Positions 1-9,170 of a DNA stretch of 64,000 bases are shown one piece after another. The notes beneath the pieces are model-generated. The model was not told the DNA's origin and made no database searches. It was given only the letters and a program-made list of their open reading frames with translations. The DNA is from Acidipropionibacterium sp. (GTDB lineage: Bacteria; Actinomycetota; Actinomycetes; Propionibacteriales; Propionibacteriaceae): contig JALCLH010000006.1 of NCBI GenBank assembly GCA_022647765.1, forward strand, positions 1-64,000, read 5' to 3'. Position 1 is the stretch's first letter, and each line of letters begins with the position of its first letter. The position numbers and the translations under genes were made by a program.

Positions 1-114
1 GCCGAGCTGCTCGCCCTGCTCAACCGGATCCGCCGGATTCCCGGCGTCCGCGAGACCGAGACCATGACCTACCTCGACCTGAAGAGCCAGAAGTACAACT
101 GGGGGACCAGATAG
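1..114 (+). CDS. Lrp/AsnC-family regulator, C-terminal fragment (5' end outside window)
   Basis: Frame 1 reads ...LLNRIRRIPGVRETETMTYLDLKSQKYNWGTR*, typical Lrp/AsnC effector-domain C-terminus. Confidence 0.6.
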   Translation, partial: AELLALLNRIRRIPGVRETETMTYLDLKSQKYNWGTR

Positions 115-1599
115 ATGACAGACGAGAACACGACCATTGCTGAGAACGCGGCAATTACAGATGCAGTAATTCCAGACGCGGCAACTCAGGATGCGGCAAC
201 TTCAGACGCCGCCAACCGGGACGCGGCCGACCGGCATGCGGCCAATCAGGCGGCGCTGCGCGACCATCTGTGGATGCACATGGCCGGCCACAAGCACCTC
301 TTCGAGGGCGGGGAGACCCCCGTCATCACCCGCGGCGAGGGCCATCACATCTACGACGACACCGGCCGGGAGATCTTCGACGGGCTGGCCGGGCTGTTCG
401 TGGTGCAGATCGGCCACGGCCGCGAGGAGATCGCCCGGACGGCCTATGAGCAGACCAAGAAGCTCGGTTTCATGCCGCTGTGGTCCTACGGCCACGAGCC
501 GGCCATTCAGCTGGCTGAGCGGATCGCCGGATACGCCCCCGGCGACCTCAACCGGGTGTTCTTCACCTCTGGCGGCGGCGAGTCGGTGGAAACGGCGTTC
601 AAGCTGGCCAAGAATTACTTCAAGCTCACTGGAAAGCCCGGCAAGCACAAGGTGATCTCCCGGGCGGTTGCCTACCACGGCACCCCGCACGGGGCCCTGA
701 CCATCACCAGCCTGCCCGGGCTGCGCAACCAGTTCGAGCCCCTGGTGCCCGGGGCGCTCAAGGTGCCCAACACGAACTTCTACCGCGCCGACGAGCGGTT
801 CGCCGACGACGAGGAGGCCTTCGGGCGCTGGGCCGCCGACCGGATCGCCGAGGCCATAGAGTTCGAGGGCGCCGATTCGGTGGCCGCCGTCTTCCTGGAG
901 CCGGTGCAGAACTCCGGCGGCTGCTTCCCGCCGCCGCCCGGCTACTTCCAGCGGGTCCGCGAGATCTGCGACGAGTACGACGTGCTGCTGGTCTCCGACG
1001 AGACCATCTGCGCCTTCGGCCGGATCGGCGACATGTTCGCCTGCAACGACTTCGGCTACGTGCCCGACATCATCACTTGCGCCAAGGGGCTCACCAGCGG
1101 CTACGCACCGCTCGGCGCGATGATCGCCTCCGACCGGCTGTTCGAGCCCTTCGGGCGCGGTGGGGAGACCTTCTACCACGGCTACACCTTCGGCGGTCAC
1201 CCGGTGGCCTGCGCGGTGGCGATGACCAACCTCGACATCTTCGAGCGCGAGGGGCTCAACGACCACGTCCACCGCAACGCCCCGGCCCTCCGGGCGACCC
1301 TGGAGAAGCTGCTCGACCTGCCGATCGTCGGCGACGTGCGCGGCGAGGGGTACTTCTACGGCATCGAGCTGGTCAAGGACAAGGCCACCAAGGAGACCTT
1401 CAGCGCCGAGGAGAGCGAGCGGATGCTCAAGGGGTTCGTCTCGAACGCGCTGTGGGACGAGGGCCTGTACTGCCGCGCCGACGACCGTGGGGACCCGGTG
1501 ATCCAGCTTGCGCCGCCGTTGACCATCGGTCAGCCGGAGTTCGACGAGATCGAGTCGATGCTGCGCTCGGTGCTGACTCGGGCGGCGGAGAAGATCTGA
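115..1599 (+). CDS. class III PLP-dependent aminotransferase
   Basis: 494 aa ORF; FTSGGGESVETAFKLAK, YHGTPHGALTITS, VSDETICAFGRIGD, ITCAKGLTSGYAPLGA motifs. Confidence 0.92.
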   Translation: MTDENTTIAENAAITDAVIPDAATQDAATSDAANRDAADRHAANQAALRDHLWMHMAGHKHLFEGGETPVITRGEGHHIYDDTGREIFDGLAGLFVVQIGHGREEIARTAYEQTKKLGFMPLWSYGHEPAIQLAERIAGYAPGDLNRVFFTSGGGESVETAFKLAKNYFKLTGKPGKHKVISRAVAYHGTPHGALTITSLPGLRNQFEPLVPGALKVPNTNFYRADERFADDEEAFGRWAADRIAEAIEFEGADSVAAVFLEPVQNSGGCFPPPPGYFQRVREICDEYDVLLVSDETICAFGRIGDMFACNDFGYVPDIITCAKGLTSGYAPLGAMIASDRLFEPFGRGGETFYHGYTFGGHPVACAVAMTNLDIFEREGLNDHVHRNAPALRATLEKLLDLPIVGDVRGEGYFYGIELVKDKATKETFSAEESERMLKGFVSNALWDEGLYCRADDRGDPVIQLAPPLTIGQPEFDEIESMLRSVLTRAAEKI

Positions 1600-1639
1600 G
1601 GGGAGGGGGAAGGGGGAGAGGGTTCTCTTTCGCCCTCGT

Positions 1640-1718
1640 GGTCCCGATCACTCCCGAAAGGCCATGTTTCTGCACTCTCGGTGCCGGAACGTGCCCTTTC
1701 GGGAGTGATCGGGACCAT
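1640..1718. repeat. dispersed palindromic element, family A copy 1
   Basis: ggtcccgatcactcccgaaagg ... cctttcgggagtgatcgggaccat inverted arms. Confidence 0.9.
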
Positions 1719-1820
1719 CTCTCTTCCGGGGACCATCTCTCTTCCGGGACCATCTCTCTTCCGGGACCATCTCTCTTCCGGGACCATCTCTCTTCCGGGA
1801 CCATCTCTCTTCCGGGACCG
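1719..1820. repeat. 17-bp tandem repeat (ctctcttccgggaccat), ~6 units
   Basis: Direct reading; abuts the right arm of the family A palindrome. Confidence 0.95.
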
Positions 1821-1910
1821 CGTCGCCGTGGCCTCGGGATCCGCCCTTGCAGTGGACCGGTGTCGGTCGGAACCGACGCCCTTGGGCGGCCGGCTGTCAG
1901 GCCCTGAGAG

Positions 1911-1959
1911 TTATCCACAGCCCCGGCTCCCGGGGCCGAGGTCGTTTTAGTTATCCACA
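1911..1959. promoter_or_regulatory. two perfect DnaA-box-like TTATCCACA motifs 40 nt apart
   Basis: gttatccacag at 1910-1920 and 1950-1960. Confidence 0.5.
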
Positions 1960-2008
1960 GATTTCCGTCTGAGCGGCAAATCGGCGCTGCGACCACGAGA
2001 ACTTCAGT

Positions 2009-2950
2009 GTGGAGATACTTCAACTTCTGCAAGAACAGTCCGTCATCCGAATCCCCAACTCCGGGCCTCTCGCCCGCCAGGCCAGGCGCGCGGTCGCCGC
2101 AGGCCTGGCGATCCGCCCACTGCCCGGCATCCTGATGGCCAAACGGGTCGAGCACGACCCCAACGCCTGGATCTTCGCCAACTGGCTCTGGCGACCGACC
2201 TCCATCGTGACCGGGCGGGCCGTGCTGCGGTGGCGCGGGCAACCCCAGTTGAAGGTACCGGCGGTCGATGCCCTGCTGCCCTACTCCTTCCCCGATCACG
2301 GGTTGCTGAAATTCCATCGATCCTCCCTGCCGGGCGAGCTCACCGACGACGCCGGCAGGGGGCTGATCGCGACTCCAGCGGCGGCCAGCCTGCTGCTGGG
2401 CCAATCGGGCGACTGGGCGCCCATCTGCGAGGCCCTGCGCATCCAGGCTGTCACCGTCGGGGCGATCCGGGAGGCCCGCGAGCTGCTCTCCCGCCAGTTG
2501 GATGCCAAGACCATGGACCTCACCCTGCGCTACCTCAGTGAGAATCCGTGGTCGGTGGCCGAGCTCGAGTTGCACGAACTGCTGCGGATCGCCGGTATCA
2601 CCGGGTGGACGGGCAATTCTCCGGTCCTGCTCAATGTCGTGGACGGGGGCCGGGATGCGATCAAGGAGCGCTTCCCCGACGCGGCCTTCGAGGCCGAGCG
2701 ACTGACCATTGAGGTGGAGGGTGAGAGCTATCACAACAACTCGGAGACCTTCGCCAAGGACATCCTCAGGTCCCGGTGGTTCGCCGCCGCGGGCTGGACC
2801 AGGTTTCCGGTCACCCCGAAGCAGTTGAGAGCGGCGCCCAACGACTTCCTGCACAACCTCTGCTCGCTAGTCCATCGGCGTCACCGGCCGGCGAGCCTGC
2901 CGAGTGTGAGGTACTGCCCCGAGGCGCCGTTCTGGCGGAAGTCTCCCTGA
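2009..2950 (+). CDS. AbiEi-like/DUF559-type protein (N-terminal wHTH-like, C-terminal Vsr/DUF559-like region)
   Basis: 313 aa; C-terminal RLTIEVEGESYHNNSETFAKDILRSRWFAAAGWTRFPVTP resembles DUF559/Vsr-like nuclease fold. Confidence 0.5.
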   Translation: MEILQLLQEQSVIRIPNSGPLARQARRAVAAGLAIRPLPGILMAKRVEHDPNAWIFANWLWRPTSIVTGRAVLRWRGQPQLKVPAVDALLPYSFPDHGLLKFHRSSLPGELTDDAGRGLIATPAAASLLLGQSGDWAPICEALRIQAVTVGAIREARELLSRQLDAKTMDLTLRYLSENPWSVAELELHELLRIAGITGWTGNSPVLLNVVDGGRDAIKERFPDAAFEAERLTIEVEGESYHNNSETFAKDILRSRWFAAAGWTRFPVTPKQLRAAPNDFLHNLCSLVHRRHRPASLPSVRYCPEAPFWRKSP

Positions 2951-2985
2951 TGGCACCTCAAGGAGAGATCACGATGCTGGTTGCC

Positions 2986-3066
2986 ATGGTCCCGATCACT
3001 CCCGAAAGGCCGGAAACCGGCGCTGATGATGAAGAAACCTGGCCTATTGGGAGTGATCGGGACCAT
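2986..3066. repeat. palindromic element family A copy 2
   Basis: atggtcccgatcactcccgaa ... ttgggagtgatcgggaccat. Confidence 0.93.
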
Positions 3067-3122
3067 CCATCGGCCACCCCAAGATCCGACCCCCTCCGCC
3101 GCAAACCCAGAGTGATGGTGTA

Positions 3123-3169
3123 TACCTTCATCTTGTGTTGGTCCTCATCGGATTCACTACATGTAGTGG
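3123..3169 (+). promoter_or_regulatory. candidate tandem NrdR boxes
   Basis: taccttcatcttgtgt (3123-3138) and tCACTACATGTAGTGg (3154-3169), 15-nt gap, upstream of nrdD; 10/16 identical to each other. Confidence 0.6.
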
Positions 3170-3204
3170 CTGATGGGGGCAGGGAGGGCTCGTAGCCATC
3201 GGCT

Positions 3205-3495
3205 GCGAGATCTCTCAAGAGGGAAGCCAGTGAGAATCTGGCGCTGCCCCGCAGCGGTATCAGGAAACGAAAGACGGCATCGGAGTCCACACCGGCCGGC
3301 GGTCCACCCGGACCGTCCGGCAGATGCGCCCCGAAGCACTGTGCCCCCCGGCATGGGAAGCGCCGTCCAGAGAGTGCGCCGATGGGAATGGCCGCAACAG
3401 GCCGGACCCGTCGATGCACTCCGGTAGGAACCCGGCTCGAGCGAACGCTCGACAAGGCCGGAATGCCCTGGAGCCCGAAGACCTGCCAGCACCCG
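3205..3495 (+). promoter_or_regulatory. cobalamin (B12) riboswitch upstream of nrdDG
   Basis: gggaagccagtgagaatctggcgctgccccgcagcggt ... cactg...ggcatgggaagcgc ... gagcccgaagacctgcc (B12 box). Confidence 0.88.
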
Positions 3496-3585
3496 GGCCC
3501 GACCCGCCCGGACGCACGGCCCTGTGGGAGGGTCAAGTCGCAAGGCCTGCCCTCCGCGCCGCCCAGACGCTGCGAGGAGAAGCGC

Positions 3586-5991
3586 ATGACCACCACCACC
3601 GAATTCGGCCGCTCCGGCATCGACCGTCCCGCCACCAGCCTTCCCGCCCTGACGGGCACCGCCGTCCCTACCCGGGTCCGCAAGCGCGACGGCAGGACCG
3701 TCCCATTCGCCGCCGACCGGATCACCCGCGCGGTGACAAGGGCTTTCACCGCCACCGGCGTCCAGAACCCGGAGCCGCTCGCCCTCCAGGTCACCCTCGG
3801 CGTCCTGGCCCGGCTCTCGGCCCAGCAGACAGAGCAGACCGAAGAGCCCGGCGTCGAGGAGATTCAGGACATCGTCGAGAAGGTCCTGATGTCCCAGGGG
3901 CACGACGAAACCGCGAAGGCCTACATCCTGTACCGGCAGCGCCGCACGATGCGCCGCGAGGAGCAGTCCTCGCTGATGACCGCGCTGCGCGACATCACCT
4001 TCGCCCCGGCCGAGGACTGCGACGCCAAGCGGGAGAACGCCAACATCGACGCTCACTCGGCGATGGGCTCGATGCTGCGATTCGGCTCGGAGTCGGCCAA
4101 GCAGTTCAACATGCTCCAGGTGCTCGAGCCCGCGCACGCCGCCGCCCACCGCGACGGCGATATCCACATCCACGACCTCGACTTCCTCACCCTCACCACC
4201 ACCTGCTGCCAGATCGACCTCAGCCGGCTCTTCGAGCACGGCTTCTCCACCGGCCACGGGATCCTTCGGGCCCCGCAGAGCATCGGCTCCTACGCCGCCC
4301 TGGCGTGCATCGCCATCCAGTCGAACCAGAACGACCAGCACGGCGGCCAGGCGGTGCCGAACTTCGACCGGGACATGGCTCCCGGCGTCGCCAAGACGAT
4401 GCGGAGCCGGGCCCGCTCAGGTCTGGTTCAGGCCTGGCTGCTGATGGGTGGGGACCCGGAGCGGGCAGCAGAGGCCGCCAGGACAGCCTCCGACTGGGTC
4501 CTGGCGCCGGACGCCGACGCCCGCCAGGAAGAGCGGAACAGCGTCCGCACCCTCTTCGCACCCCTCGGACTCGGCGAACTCGCCTGCGACCGGATCGACG
4601 AGCGGGTCCGCCGGCAGGCCGTCGCCGAGACCGAGCGGCTCACCTACCAGGCGATGGAGGCGTTCATCGCCAACCTCAACACGATGAACTCCCGGGCCGG
4701 TGCCCAGACGCCGTTCTCCTCGGTCAACTACGGCACCGACACCAGCGCCGAGGCGCGACTGGTGGTGCGCAGCCTGCTGGAGTGCACCGAGGCCGGGCTG
4801 GGCGGCGGGGAGACGGCGATCTTCCCGATCCAGATCTTCCGCGTCGCCGAGGGGGTCAACTACAACCCCGGCGACCCGAACTACGACCTCTTCCAGCTGG
4901 CCTGCCGCACCAGCGCCAAGCGGCTCTTCCCGAACTTCTCCTTCCAGGACGCCCCCTTCAACGCCGCCTACCACCGGCCCGGCCACCCCGAGACCGAGAT
5001 CGCCTACATGGGCTGCCGGACCCGCGTGATGGCCAACGTCCACGACCCGTCCCGGTCGATCACCTACGGTCGGGGGAACCTGTCCTTCACCAGCATCAAC
5101 CTGCCGCGGCTGGCCATCCAGGCCGATCACGACGTCGACGCCTTCTTCACCAGCATGGACGCCATGACCGACCTGGTGATCGACCAGCTGCTCGACCGGC
5201 TCAAGATCCAGTCGCAGAAGAAGGTGCGCAACTTCCCCTTCCTGATGGGCCAGGGGGTGTGGATCGACTCCGAGGGGCTGGACGCCGGCGACACGGTCGG
5301 CGAGATTCTCAAGCACGGCACCCTGGCGGTCGGCTTCATCGGGCTGGCCGAGACCCTGGTGGCGCTGATCGGGAGCCACCACGGGCAGTCCGACGAGGCG
5401 CTGGACCTGGGCATGAGGATCGTCGGGAGGCTGCGCGAGCGCACCGACCGGGCCGGCGAGGAGACCGGGCTGAACTTCTCCACCTTCGCCACCCCGGCCG
5501 AGGGGCTGTCGGGCCGGTTCGTGCGCATCGACCGGGAGCGGTTCGGCGCGATCCCCGGCGTCACCGACCGCGAGTACTACACCAACAGCTTCCACATCCC
5601 GGTGTACTTCCCGATATCGGCGGCCGAGAAGATCAGCCGGGAGGCGCCCTTCCACGCGCTCACCAACGGCGGGCACATCTCCTACGTGGAGATGGACGGC
5701 GATCCCAGCCGCAACGTCGAGGCCTTCGAGAGGATCGTGCGCCATATGCACGACTGCGGGATCGGCTACGGGTCGATCAACCACCCGGTCGACCGCGATC
5801 CGGTCTGCGGCTACAACGGCATCATCGACGACGTCTGCCCCGGCTGCGGACGCCGCGAGGATCTGGCTGCGGGCGGCGACGGCATCGGTTTCGAGCGGAT
5901 CCGGCGGATTACCGGCTACCTGGTCGGCACCCTGGACCGGTTCAACGACGCCAAGCGCGCCGAGGTGGCCGACCGCGTCAAGCACGCATGA
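3586..5991 (+). CDS. nrdD: anaerobic (class III) ribonucleoside-triphosphate reductase
   Basis: ATP-cone VRKRDGRTVPFAADRITRAV; NFSFQDAPFN, GCRTRVMAN; C-terminal Zn site VCGYNGIIDDVCPGCGR; glycyl-radical-type RITGYLVGTLDRFNDAK. Confidence 0.95.
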   Translation: MTTTTEFGRSGIDRPATSLPALTGTAVPTRVRKRDGRTVPFAADRITRAVTRAFTATGVQNPEPLALQVTLGVLARLSAQQTEQTEEPGVEEIQDIVEKVLMSQGHDETAKAYILYRQRRTMRREEQSSLMTALRDITFAPAEDCDAKRENANIDAHSAMGSMLRFGSESAKQFNMLQVLEPAHAAAHRDGDIHIHDLDFLTLTTTCCQIDLSRLFEHGFSTGHGILRAPQSIGSYAALACIAIQSNQNDQHGGQAVPNFDRDMAPGVAKTMRSRARSGLVQAWLLMGGDPERAAEAARTASDWVLAPDADARQEERNSVRTLFAPLGLGELACDRIDERVRRQAVAETERLTYQAMEAFIANLNTMNSRAGAQTPFSSVNYGTDTSAEARLVVRSLLECTEAGLGGGETAIFPIQIFRVAEGVNYNPGDPNYDLFQLACRTSAKRLFPNFSFQDAPFNAAYHRPGHPETEIAYMGCRTRVMANVHDPSRSITYGRGNLSFTSINLPRLAIQADHDVDAFFTSMDAMTDLVIDQLLDRLKIQSQKKVRNFPFLMGQGVWIDSEGLDAGDTVGEILKHGTLAVGFIGLAETLVALIGSHHGQSDEALDLGMRIVGRLRERTDRAGEETGLNFSTFATPAEGLSGRFVRIDRERFGAIPGVTDREYYTNSFHIPVYFPISAAEKISREAPFHALTNGGHISYVEMDGDPSRNVEAFERIVRHMHDCGIGYGSINHPVDRDPVCGYNGIIDDVCPGCGRREDLAAGGDGIGFERIRRITGYLVGTLDRFNDAKRAEVADRVKHA

Positions 5992-6000
5992 GGATCCGGC

Positions 6001-6579
6001 ATGAGGATCGCAGGGGTCGAGCCGGAGTCGGTGGTGGACGGCCCCGGGGTGCGGTTCGCGGTCTTCACCCAGGGCTGCCAGCTGCACTGCCCGGGCTGCC
6101 AGAACCCGGAGACCTGGGCGGACGACGGAGGCTGCGAGGAATCCGTTCCGCGGCTCATCGAGCAGATGGACGACGCCGTCCTTGCCGGCGGGCTGACCCT
6201 GTCCGGCGGGGAGGCCAGCCGTCAGCCTTCCGGCTGCGCCGCGCTGGCCCGGCACGCCCACCGGATCGGCTGGGACGTCTGGTGCTGGTCGGGTCACACC
6301 GTCGAGTTCCTGATGCGCCTGGCCAGCGTTGAGCAGGCCAAAGGGGATGGGGCGCTGGCCGAGATGCTGTCGCAGATCGACGTCCTGGTGGACGGCCCCT
6401 TCCTGCTGCGCCGCCGAACCCTCGGGCTGGCGTGGCGGGGCTCGGACAACCAGCGTCTCATCGACATGCCGGCCACCCTGAGAAAGGGCCGGGCGGTGGA
6501 GTGGCGGCCTCCCGAGCGGGCTTCGTTGGCCGGCTCGTCAGGGGGAGACGCGGGACGGACCGGGGAGTGGTGGGTCTGA
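6001..6579 (+). CDS. nrdG: anaerobic RNR activating protein, radical SAM
   Basis: VVDGPGVRFAVFTQGCQLHCPGCQNPETW (CxxxCxxC), LTLSGGE. Confidence 0.95.
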   Translation: MRIAGVEPESVVDGPGVRFAVFTQGCQLHCPGCQNPETWADDGGCEESVPRLIEQMDDAVLAGGLTLSGGEASRQPSGCAALARHAHRIGWDVWCWSGHTVEFLMRLASVEQAKGDGALAEMLSQIDVLVDGPFLLRRRTLGLAWRGSDNQRLIDMPATLRKGRAVEWRPPERASLAGSSGGDAGRTGEWWV

Positions 6580-6601
6580 GGCGTTGGACCGGCGATGCTC
6601 A

Positions 6602-7822
6602 TCACGACGCACGAACAGGACGCACGATGAGGAGCACTGTCAGGGGGAGAATCGCGGCCAGAACGCCGAGCGGGCTGTAACTCCCGGTCAGGCCGACGAT
6701 GAGGGCCGCGGCAGAGGATGCGGCGAACTGGGCGAGGTACTGGGCGGAGCCGTTGAGGGCCAGGATGGTGCCCCGGGCTCGGGGGTCGAGGCTGGCGGCC
6801 AGCGTGGTGAGGGCGGGTTGCCCGGCCACGATCGCACAGCTCCAGATGACGTTCCCCGCGATTGACAGCCCCAGCACCCGGCTCAGCACCATGGTCAGGA
6901 CGCCCCCCGCAGCCACGGCTCCGCAGACCACGAGGTGGGTGAGCGTGCCCCACCGGGAGAGCAGCCGTCCGCCGCCGACCGAACCCACCACCCCGGCGAC
7001 CCCGGCAGCGAACATGACGCCGCTCATCGCGGCGGTGGTGATCCCGAATTGCCACTGGTAAAAGGCCCCGATCGAGGTGAACAGGACGGCGAGCCCCGAA
7101 TTCCACAGAAAGGTCGCGGCGAGGACGCGGGCGGTCTCACGGCTGGTCAGCGCTCCACGGAGTCGGCGCAAGAGATCTCGCACGGCGTCCCCGAATGCCT
7201 GGGAACCGGCGGGCACGGCGTTCCGCACCACCGGCGTTCCCGAGAAGGCGCGCGCCGCGGGCGGGAGGCAGCACAGCCCGGCAATCGCGATCGCGTGGAA
7301 CACCCACGGCCAGCCGGTCGCCGCGGCGAGCAGGGCGCCCAGCGGGACGCCGATCACCGTGGCGGCGGGCATCAGCCCCATCACCAGACCGATGTTCGCG
7401 CCCCGGGTGGCGTCGGTCGAACGGTCCGACACCTCGGCGAAGACCGTCGGCAGGATCGCACCCGCTCCGGCTCCGGCCACCGCGCGGCCCGTCATCGCGA
7501 CGGCGAATCCGGGCGCGAAGCCGGTGAGGGCCGTGCCCGCGGCGAAGACCACGATTCCGACCATGGCCACGCGACGGCGTCCCGCCCGGTCGGTGAGGGC
7601 GCCGAACAGGGGGCTGGTCAGCGCATAGGCCAGGGCGTAGGCGGCCACCAGCAGACTCGACAGCCCGGCGGGGACGCCCCAGCCGGCGAGGATCGTCGGG
7701 GCGATCGGCGCGACCACCATGGAGTCGCAGCCCACCAGGAAGGCCAGGACGCCGCCGACCGCGATCGCTGCTGCCGGGCGACTGGTCGGCGCATTCTCCC
7801 GGGTGGGGTGAGGATCTGTCAT
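6602..7822 (-). CDS. MFS transporter
   Basis: 12-TM-like; GALTDRAGRRRVAMVG motif; next to divergent ArsR gene. Confidence 0.85.
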   Translation of the reverse strand: MTDPHPTRENAPTSRPAAAIAVGGVLAFLVGCDSMVVAPIAPTILAGWGVPAGLSSLLVAAYALAYALTSPLFGALTDRAGRRRVAMVGIVVFAAGTALTGFAPGFAVAMTGRAVAGAGAGAILPTVFAEVSDRSTDATRGANIGLVMGLMPAATVIGVPLGALLAAATGWPWVFHAIAIAGLCCLPPAARAFSGTPVVRNAVPAGSQAFGDAVRDLLRRLRGALTSRETARVLAATFLWNSGLAVLFTSIGAFYQWQFGITTAAMSGVMFAAGVAGVVGSVGGGRLLSRWGTLTHLVVCGAVAAGGVLTMVLSRVLGLSIAGNVIWSCAIVAGQPALTTLAASLDPRARGTILALNGSAQYLAQFAASSAAALIVGLTGSYSPLGVLAAILPLTVLLIVRPVRAS

Positions 7823-7894
7823 GCCGTGCCTACCTTCTCGTGGCCTGCCTGCCACACAGATGCCTGCCTTCTTGTGATCGCACCGGACCCGTTC

Positions 7895-7922
7895 AGCATG
7901 TTCGATGTTCGTCGAACATGCT
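7895..7922. promoter_or_regulatory. inverted repeat operator between MFS and ArsR genes
   Basis: agcatgttcga-tgttcg-tcgaacatgct, 11-bp perfect arms. Confidence 0.75.
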
Positions 7923-7969
7923 AGACCGGACTAGAATGTGATGACAACTTCGACAGGAGGCGAACGGCG

Positions 7970-8287
7970 ATGGCGGTACTCCCACAGCCGACTGACGAGG
8001 ATCTCGACCTGTCGACGGTGCTCCGCGCCCTGAGCGATCCGACGCGCCGCCAGATCCTCCGGGCTCTCGTGCGTGGTCCGCGGCGCTGCGGCAGTTTCGA
8101 GCTGCCGATCGCGAAGTCCACCGTGTCGCACCATTTCAAGGTGCTGCGCGAGGCCGGCCTAATCGAGGTCGAGGTGCAGGGCAACGCCCGGACCGCCACC
8201 CTGCGTCGCGACGAGCTCGAGGCCCGCTTCCCCGGTCTGCTCGCGGTCACCGGAATTCTGGGTGGAAGCGGGACGCCGTCGCAGTGA
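7970..8287 (+). CDS. ArsR-family transcriptional regulator
   Basis: VLRALSDPTRRQILRAL ... KSTVSHHFKVLREAGLIE. Confidence 0.93.
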   Translation: MAVLPQPTDEDLDLSTVLRALSDPTRRQILRALVRGPRRCGSFELPIAKSTVSHHFKVLREAGLIEVEVQGNARTATLRRDELEARFPGLLAVTGILGGSGTPSQ

Positions 8288-8309
8288 CGCCGTCACCTCC
8301 CGGGCGGTT

Positions 8310-8482
8310 GCCGGACGCCGATGGCGCCGGGATATCCTGAAGGCGTCCGGCGACAGGGAATCCGGTGAGAATCCGGGACTGACGCGCAGCGGTGAGGTGG
8401 ACAGCGGGCGACACGCCACTGGGGAGACTCCCCCGGGAAGGCGCTCGACTGGGCGAAACCGAGTCCGAAGACCTGCCGGACA
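8310..8482 (+). promoter_or_regulatory. cobalamin riboswitch
   Basis: agggaatccggtgagaatccgggactgacgcgcagcggt ... gccactgggg...gggaaggcgc ... gagtccgaagacctgcc. Confidence 0.93.
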
Positions 8483-8682
8483 CTCTGTCCGCGGCCGCGC
8501 GAATCGGCCTCAGCGAAGATGAACGAGGTTGGTCAATGACGGGTCTGTCGTCAACCGCCGGTGCCCTTTTCGGCGTTCGGCACTTCCATTCTGGTTCTGT
8601 GCCTTCAGGGCCGTCGCTCACCCTCGTGGTCGCGTGCAGAGGACTGCCATTCATCGTCCGCACCACCGAGAAGGGAAATGCC

Positions 8683-8919
8683 ATGGCAGGCACGCGACCT
8701 ATGATCGACAACGACATTCTCACCACTTTGAGACGCCGGGGGAGGCCGACCTTGGGGCATTCCAGCCCGCAGGGGGCCGGTCGTTCACCGGTCCGGCAGG
8801 CGCGCCTCCCGGAGGATCTCAGCCAGCGCCTCGACGACTACGTGCTGAGGCACGGAGGAAACTCGTCGAAGGTGATCCGCGACGCCGTTGCGGAGTATCT
8901 GGACCGGGTTGGCGCATAG
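8683..8919 (+). CDS. small ribbon-helix-helix (RHH/CopG-like) protein
   Basis: LPEDLSQRLDDYVLRHGGNSSKVIRDAVAEYLDRVG; ORF open upstream to 8392. Confidence 0.55.
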   Translation: MAGTRPMIDNDILTTLRRRGRPTLGHSSPQGAGRSPVRQARLPEDLSQRLDDYVLRHGGNSSKVIRDAVAEYLDRVGA

Positions 8920-9170
8920 CTCAGGCGCACAGGCCGGAAGGCCGAGACTCGATGTGGCGGCCACCGCGGGCTCTTCAACAACGACTGTGGCTCGAAGAGG
9001 AATCCGTTCCCGCGGTGGCCACTTCTCATTGTGCACCATATTCCGGAAGTTTTAAAATGCCCGCTGGAGTACTCCCGAGGGTTCAGAAGTGTGCCGTTTT
9101 AATCGTGTCCAAGACTGGGCAACGCGATTGAAAAAGGTGTGACAAAAATACCTGTCCTCCCGCGGGATCA

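Noticed and set aside
202-1272. 356-aa minus-strand ORF opposite the aminotransferase gene
   Set aside because: Shadow ORF of a well-supported GC-rich coding gene; low-complexity composition.
1719-1820. 17-bp tandem array as CRISPR
   Set aside because: Units are contiguous with no spacers.
4417-6297. 626-aa minus-strand ORF
   Set aside because: Antisense shadow of nrdDG with no recognizable domain.
3324-6332. 1002-aa plus-strand ORF overlapping nrdD
   Set aside because: Out-of-frame Arg/Pro/Gly-rich translation of the nrdD gene; nrdD motifs are in the 3586..5991 frame.
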